A stretch of 64,000 bases of DNA from Rhodocyclaceae bacterium (GTDB lineage: Bacteria; Pseudomonadota; Gammaproteobacteria; Burkholderiales; Rhodocyclaceae): contig JADKHX010000002.1 of assembly GCA_016721505.1 (NCBI GenBank), forward strand, positions 244,030-308,029, written 5' to 3'. Positions 59,984 to 64,000 of the stretch are shown piece by piece; position 1 is the first letter of the stretch, and each line of letters begins with the position of its first letter. The notes under the pieces are model-generated. The model was not told where the DNA came from, did no database searches, and was given only the letters and a program-made list of their open reading frames with translations. The position numbers were made by a program, and so were the translations under genes.

Positions 59984-62515
59984 ATGATTACTCGCCTTAT
60001 CTCAGGTTTGCTCGGCCTGCTGCTTGTCGCAGTTTCAGTATTCGCCTTTAGCAGTCAAACCACAAGCTACTTTCCTCGCGTTGAAATCGAAGCAGGTATT
60101 GATCTACCGAAACAAGCTGAAGCAAGCGCAAACGCGAACACGATCAGCCTGGCGTTTTTGTTTGAGGCGCAGCCAACACTGCAAGCCTGCGAAGCGCTAA
60201 CTGGCAACATTGCACGGACATCATTAGCCAAATGCCCAAAGTGCATTGTGCGGCAATTGGAATGCCTATCACCCCTGCCAGAGCGCTACCAAATTCAACT
60301 TTCTGAGCAAGCGCTTGATACCGCGTCTGGACGGATGACGAATGGCATCGTAGTGTTTTCAGCAGCATCCGCTGAGTTTTCGCTTGCCACTTGCCAAGAA
60401 ACGCAGCGACAAACCACAGGAAGCCCGTCACCCGTTACCTGCTACGCAGCAAACTCACCGAGGCCGCGCTTGATATCGCAGCACAGCGAATTTGAACCAC
60501 AAATAGCCGGACGAATTTTGGGCGGTGTATTAGCCGCCGTACTCTCATTCGGATTGTTGTTGTTTGCCGCTACGGAAATAAGCCTACTGGCAGTCGGTCG
60601 CACACAACTGGGTGTTTTTCCAACTTATCTAACGGCGTTACCGCGCACCAAGAAAAGGTTGTTGATGCTATTGAGTGACTCAATCGGCTTGACCGTCTCA
60701 CTTTGGCTTTCGTTTGCCGTAAGTCATTCAAATTTCGGCTTCCCTGTACTAAGCGTCTGGTGGTTATTTGTCGCCGCACCGTTCATTGCGATCCCGGTTT
60801 TTGTACGGCTTGGTTTATATAGCGCAGTAGTGCGATACCTTGGCCAGCAGGCGCTATTGGCGATTCTTTTAGCCGTTACGGTATACAGCGCCGGTATTGC
60901 TGCCGTCGGGCTGGCTTTTTCCGTGGCTAGCGCTCCAATGTCGGTTTATGTCCTCAATGGACTTTTTGCCGCGGTGTTAATCGGTGCGCCAAGGTTGATT
61001 GCCCGCAATTGGCTATTGCACAGCAAGCTAGGTTGGAATCGCACGCAATCAAACAGAAAATTCGTCGCAATTTACGGCGCTGGTTCGGCGGGTGTTCAAC
61101 TTGCTTCTGCACTCGCCAACAGTCGCGAAATGAAAGTTGTCGCATTTTTTGATGATGACGTGCAGATACAGGACAGGCAGATTGCAGGCGTGACCGCTTA
61201 CGCGCCTGGACAGCTTGATATTGTCGTCCGTGATAAGAAAATCTCCGACGTGTTGTTGGCGATTCCTTCGGTGTCAAGGCAGCGACGAAAAGAGATCATC
61301 GAGCAGCTTGAACGTCAGCCACTTCGAGTATTGACGCTACCAGGCCTGGTCGATCTTGCTGACGGAAAAGTACAAGTTACCGACCTTCGAGAAGTAGAAC
61401 TCACTGACCTCCTAGGGCGCGATACAGTTGCACCTCACCCTGAACTCTTAAGTCGCAACATTGAGGGCAAAGTGGTCATGGTGACCGGCGCGGGTGGCTC
61501 AATCGGTGCGGAATTGTGTCGGCAAATTTGCGCACTAGGTGCCGTCAAACTGGTCTTGTACGAAATTAGCGAGTTCAACCTATACGCCATCGAACAAGAG
61601 TTGCTACAACTTCCCGAGCATCCGCACATCATTCCAATATTAGGATCAGTGCAGGATCAACCAAGGCTTGAACGAGTTATGCGTAGCTTTGCCGTAGCTA
61701 CGGTGTTCCATGCGGCGGCTTACAAGCACGTGCCGATGGTGGAAAAAAATCCGGTGCAAGGTGTGCTGAACAATATTTTCGGAACCTGGCACGCCAGCAA
61801 TGCCGCGGTCAATTGTGGTGTCGAAACCTTTGTGCTGATTTCGACTGACAAAGCCGTGCGCCCAACCAACACCATGGGCACGACCAAACGCTTTGCCGAG
61901 ATGATTTTGCAGGCGATGCAAGCGCACCATGGCGACGGCACGCGTTTCACCATGGTTCGCTTTGGCAATGTCCTTGGATCGTCTGGCTCGGTCATCCCGC
62001 TGTTCCGACAGCAGATCAAAGACGGCGGCCCAATCACCGTGACCGACCCCCGCATCATCCGTTATTTCATGACGATTCCCGAGGCAGCGGAGTTAGTTAT
62101 TCAAGCCGGAGCCATGGGAACTGGTGGCGATGTGTTTGTGCTTGATATGGGCGAACCGGTAAAGATTCTTGATCTGGCGCATCGAATGATTCGCTTGAGC
62201 GGCTTGTCGTTGCGCGATGCGGATCACCCGAATGGAGATATTGAAATTCAATTTACCGGGCTACGTCCAGGCGAAAAATTGTATGAAGAGTTACTTATTG
62301 GCGACAACGTTTCAACCACCGATCATCCACGCGTTCAGCGCGCGGCAGAGGAAAAACCGACGTGGGAAACGCTTCAACTACTGCTTGAAAACCTGAAAAT
62401 CGCTTGCGAACTTAACGAAACGGCGCGTATTCGCGATTTGCTAGTCGAAGGAGTTCGCGAATTCGAGCCGCAGTGTGGGGACGAGGACTTGCTGGCAGTG
62501 AAAAAGCACCCTTAA
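59984..62515 (+). CDS. PglF/CapD/WbpM-like nucleotide-sugar dehydratase with extra N-terminal domain
   Basis: A membrane NDP-sugar 4,6-dehydratase of 843 residues. The family core starts near residue 225 with four TM segments, then a first Rossmann domain (FVAIYGAGSAGVQLASAL), then the SDR domain with VTGAGGSIGAELCRQI, AAAYKHVPMVEKNPV and STDKAVRPTNTMGTTKR. Met replaces Tyr before xxxK, as is usual for this subfamily. Unusually, the N-terminus adds about 205 residues: TM1 (ISGLLGLLLVAVSVFAF), a periplasmic stretch of about 150 residues with six Cys (KCPKCIVRQLEC and others), and TM2 (ILGGVLAAVLSFGLLLFAA). It makes an activated deoxyamino-sugar precursor for the polysaccharide. Confidence 0.88.
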   Translation: MITRLISGLLGLLLVAVSVFAFSSQTTSYFPRVEIEAGIDLPKQAEASANANTISLAFLFEAQPTLQACEALTGNIARTSLAKCPKCIVRQLECLSPLPERYQIQLSEQALDTASGRMTNGIVVFSAASAEFSLATCQETQRQTTGSPSPVTCYAANSPRPRLISQHSEFEPQIAGRILGGVLAAVLSFGLLLFAATEISLLAVGRTQLGVFPTYLTALPRTKKRLLMLLSDSIGLTVSLWLSFAVSHSNFGFPVLSVWWLFVAAPFIAIPVFVRLGLYSAVVRYLGQQALLAILLAVTVYSAGIAAVGLAFSVASAPMSVYVLNGLFAAVLIGAPRLIARNWLLHSKLGWNRTQSNRKFVAIYGAGSAGVQLASALANSREMKVVAFFDDDVQIQDRQIAGVTAYAPGQLDIVVRDKKISDVLLAIPSVSRQRRKEIIEQLERQPLRVLTLPGLVDLADGKVQVTDLREVELTDLLGRDTVAPHPELLSRNIEGKVVMVTGAGGSIGAELCRQICALGAVKLVLYEISEFNLYAIEQELLQLPEHPHIIPILGSVQDQPRLERVMRSFAVATVFHAAAYKHVPMVEKNPVQGVLNNIFGTWHASNAAVNCGVETFVLISTDKAVRPTNTMGTTKRFAEMILQAMQAHHGDGTRFTMVRFGNVLGSSGSVIPLFRQQIKDGGPITVTDPRIIRYFMTIPEAAELVIQAGAMGTGGDVFVLDMGEPVKILDLAHRMIRLSGLSLRDADHPNGDIEIQFTGLRPGEKLYEELLIGDNVSTTDHPRVQRAAEEKPTWETLQLLLENLKIACELNETARIRDLLVEGVREFEPQCGDEDLLAVKKHP

Positions 62516-62570
62516 CTACGGCGATAGCGTCAGACAAAACGGCATGCTTTAAATAGGCATGATTCTGGAA

Positions 62571-62597
62571 CTGCCAGTTGGTGCTGGTGATACGCTG
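62571..62597 (-). repeat. dispersed CCAGCACCAACTGG element, copy 12
   Basis: Minus-strand reading gives AGCGTATCA then core CCAGCACCAACTGG (62587-62574). It lies between the PglF-like gene and the AAA ATPase gene. Confidence 0.8.
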
Positions 62598-62662
62598 TTA
62601 GTGAGGCTTCGATCACTCTGTTCCGCTTGGCCACATCAGTAATCGTACTGACCCGCTGGTTG

Positions 62663-63868
62663 CTAATCAGGAATCTCGTTGACGAATTGGCGAGACGTTG
62701 GTGGGGTTGCCGCGAAGGCAAGTGGCAGGTCGCGCCACGATACCATCCTCACACCACTGCGTTCAAAGGTCTCAGTTCCGCCGTAAATAAGCCACGGCGG
62801 CAAGGCTTCATCACCCGCAATCCGCTTTGCGGCTTGCCCAGCGCGCACAAAGTCCTGCGTGACGGTTTGACCCGATTTAACTTCTACGGCTTGAAGTTGC
62901 CCGTCAGATTCAAAAAGCAAGTCAGCTTCCAAACCGTTGTTATCTCGCCAGAAGAAAAGGTCTAGTGGCAAGCCACGGTTAAATCGCGCCTTGATGAATT
63001 CGCTGACAACCCAAGTTTCAAATATCGCACCACGACTTGGATGCAGTACCAACACATCGGGCGAGCGAATGCCGAGCAACCAACAGACCAGCCCGGTGTC
63101 GAGAAAGTACAATTTCGGCGTCTTGACCAAGCGTTTTCCGAAGTTACGATGGTAAGGCGGCAGCAAGTAAACCAAGTCGCTGGATTCGAGTACTGACATC
63201 CAGGCACGTGCTGTCGTATGGGATATTCCTGTTTCGCCAGCAAGCGCATTCAAGTTCAATAATTGCCCAGTGCGACCGGCACACAGTCGGAGGAAACGTT
63301 GGAAAGCGCTGATGTCTTTGACGTTTAGCACCTGCCGAACATCGCGTTCGATATAGGTTGCGACATAACTAGCGAACCAGTCATTCCCTTCAATTTCTTG
63401 CGCGTGAAGCTGCGGATAGCCGCCGAGCTGCAGCAGCGCATCAAGGCGTTTTGTGCACGGTGTCGAGGGAAGCTCGTCCACCGCCAAGGGCAGCAAGCGC
63501 GTCAGTCCAACACGGCCTGCCAAAGACTGACTCACGCCAGCCAGCAAGCCAAATTGCTGCGACCCCGTCAACACAAAGCGACCGGGCGTTCGATCCGCAT
63601 CCACTAATCCCTGAAGATGAGAAAAAATGTCCGGCCAGCGTTGCGCTTCATCGAAAATTGCGCCAGATTCAAAGCGAGCAAGAAACCCACGCGGATCGTC
63701 AATCGCGAACGCCCGCTCTACGGGGTCTTCTAGCGACACGTAAGGTTTATCAGAAAAAAAAGACCGCGCCAGCGTGGTCTTCCCGGATTGACGTGGCCCG
63801 GTAATCGCCAGAACAGGAAAGCTTCGGCTAAGTCGGTGCAGGGTACTGGACAGGTTGCGAGGGTACAT
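62663..63868 (-). CDS. AAA_14/DUF4143 ATPase
   Basis: An archaeal-type AAA-like protein of about 401 residues. Walker A is ITGPRQSGKTTLARSFF, Walker B is SGAIFDEAQRWPD, then FVLTGSQQFGLL and SLAGRVGLTRLLPLA. The DUF4143 C-terminal domain has DLVYLLPPYHRNFGKRLVKTP, YFLDTGLVCWLLG, FETWVVSEFIKARFN and the nuclease-like LEADLLFE...QAVEVKSG. The start is the ATG at 63868; a TTG at 63883 is also in frame. The role is unknown; relatives are scattered, sometimes mobile genes. No partner gene is visible. Confidence 0.88.
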   Translation of the reverse strand: MYPRNLSSTLHRLSRSFPVLAITGPRQSGKTTLARSFFSDKPYVSLEDPVERAFAIDDPRGFLARFESGAIFDEAQRWPDIFSHLQGLVDADRTPGRFVLTGSQQFGLLAGVSQSLAGRVGLTRLLPLAVDELPSTPCTKRLDALLQLGGYPQLHAQEIEGNDWFASYVATYIERDVRQVLNVKDISAFQRFLRLCAGRTGQLLNLNALAGETGISHTTARAWMSVLESSDLVYLLPPYHRNFGKRLVKTPKLYFLDTGLVCWLLGIRSPDVLVLHPSRGAIFETWVVSEFIKARFNRGLPLDLFFWRDNNGLEADLLFESDGQLQAVEVKSGQTVTQDFVRAGQAAKRIAGDEALPPWLIYGGTETFERSGVRMVSWRDLPLAFAATPPTSRQFVNEIPD

Positions 63869-63874
63869 GGACAA

Positions 63875-63913
63875 TTTATACAATATTACTTTTCAATCGT
63901 CAATTTGTATAAA
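63875..63913 (-). promoter_or_regulatory. promoter with 9-bp inverted repeat upstream of the DUF4143 ATPase
   Basis: On the minus strand TTGACG (63903-63898), a 17-bp spacer and TATAAA (63880-63875) give a near-consensus sigma-70 promoter. The inverted repeat TTTATACAA/TTGTATAAA (63905-63913 and 63875-63883) brackets it, and one arm contains the -10. The -10 lies only 7 bp before the ATG at 63868, so the mRNA would be leaderless. Confidence 0.6.
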
Positions 63914-64000
63914 GAAAACGGCAAACAGTGTCCGCCAGAGAAAGCCGCCTTTGGGGCAGATCAAGCTCCAAGCATTCGCCAAACATTACATTCAGTTTGG

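Noticed and set aside
62627..62965. Plus-strand open frame over the end of the DUF4143 gene
   Set aside because: It is antisense to a well-supported gene and has no recognisable domain or start signal.

Overview
The window looks like a chromosomal segment of a heterotrophic betaproteobacterium. This is inferred from gene families and neighbourhoods: class I PHA synthase, a leucine/isovalerate (liu) cluster with a carbonic anhydrase, UbiH-type hydroxylase next to DsbC, and a Wza/Wzz/YjbF/YjbH exopolysaccharide locus. GC content looks mid-50s % by eye but was not computed. No phage, insertion sequence, rRNA or CRISPR array was seen.

Layout. 1-4 kb: the end of a long Ala/Gln/Glu-rich coiled-coil membrane protein with an internal 510-bp duplication, then a frameshifted GAF-adenylate cyclase, a bidirectional terminator and a tRNA-Met. 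4-11 kb: ubiquinone hydroxylase, dsbC, a frameshifted DUF1329 protein, a class V aminotransferase and an alkylsulfatase. 11-19 kb: a four-gene acyl-CoA cassette (acyl-CoA dehydrogenase, thiolase, MaoC hydratase, long FabG) whose gene set resembles fadE5-fadA2-htdX-fabG4 of Mycobacterium, with a divergent TetR gene and a metallo-beta-lactamase-fold hydrolase. 19-30 kb: SbtA-like bicarbonate permease, EF-hand/glycine-zipper protein, Amt, queuosine precursor genes queE-queD-queC, ung, mltA, a DUF815 ATPase, a Nudix/ThiE-like fusion and a lipoprotein. 30-47 kb: a minus-strand acyl-CoA/leucine catabolism block (liuA fused to GNAT and carbonic anhydrase, thiolase, crotonases, second acyl-CoA dehydrogenase, liuB, liuC, liuD, liuE, acyl-CoA synthetase) interrupted by a GST, a VapBC pair and a methyltransferase. 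47-51 kb: MBL hydrolase, phaC, engB and a small EF-hand protein. 51-62.5 kb: exopolysaccharide locus (Wzz, Wza/SLBB, small Thr/Gly-tailed protein, YjbF, GfcC-YjbH-PAP2, PglF/CapD-like). The end holds an AAA/DUF4143 ATPase.

How it fits together. The centre of the window degrades leucine and fatty acids to acetyl-CoA and acetoacetate. PhaC could store hydroxyacyl-CoA as polyester, and carbonic anhydrase plus SbtA could supply bicarbonate to the biotin-dependent MccA/MccB carboxylase. The right end builds and exports an exopolysaccharide.

Most notable observations. (1) A dispersed short element with core CCAGCACCAACTGG occurs at least twelve times, mostly between genes. (2) A three-domain QueD has catalytic residues divided between domains 2 and 3. 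(3) Two three-part fusions occur: LiuA-GNAT-carbonic anhydrase, and GfcC-YjbH-PAP2. (4) A second repeat family is made of ACAGGAT units in inverted arms. (5) Many single-base frameshifts, several in homopolymers, plus a 201-bp poly-G/poly-A insertion in a thiolase gene suggest that part of the oddity here is sequence error. Every fusion or pseudogene call should be read with that in mind.
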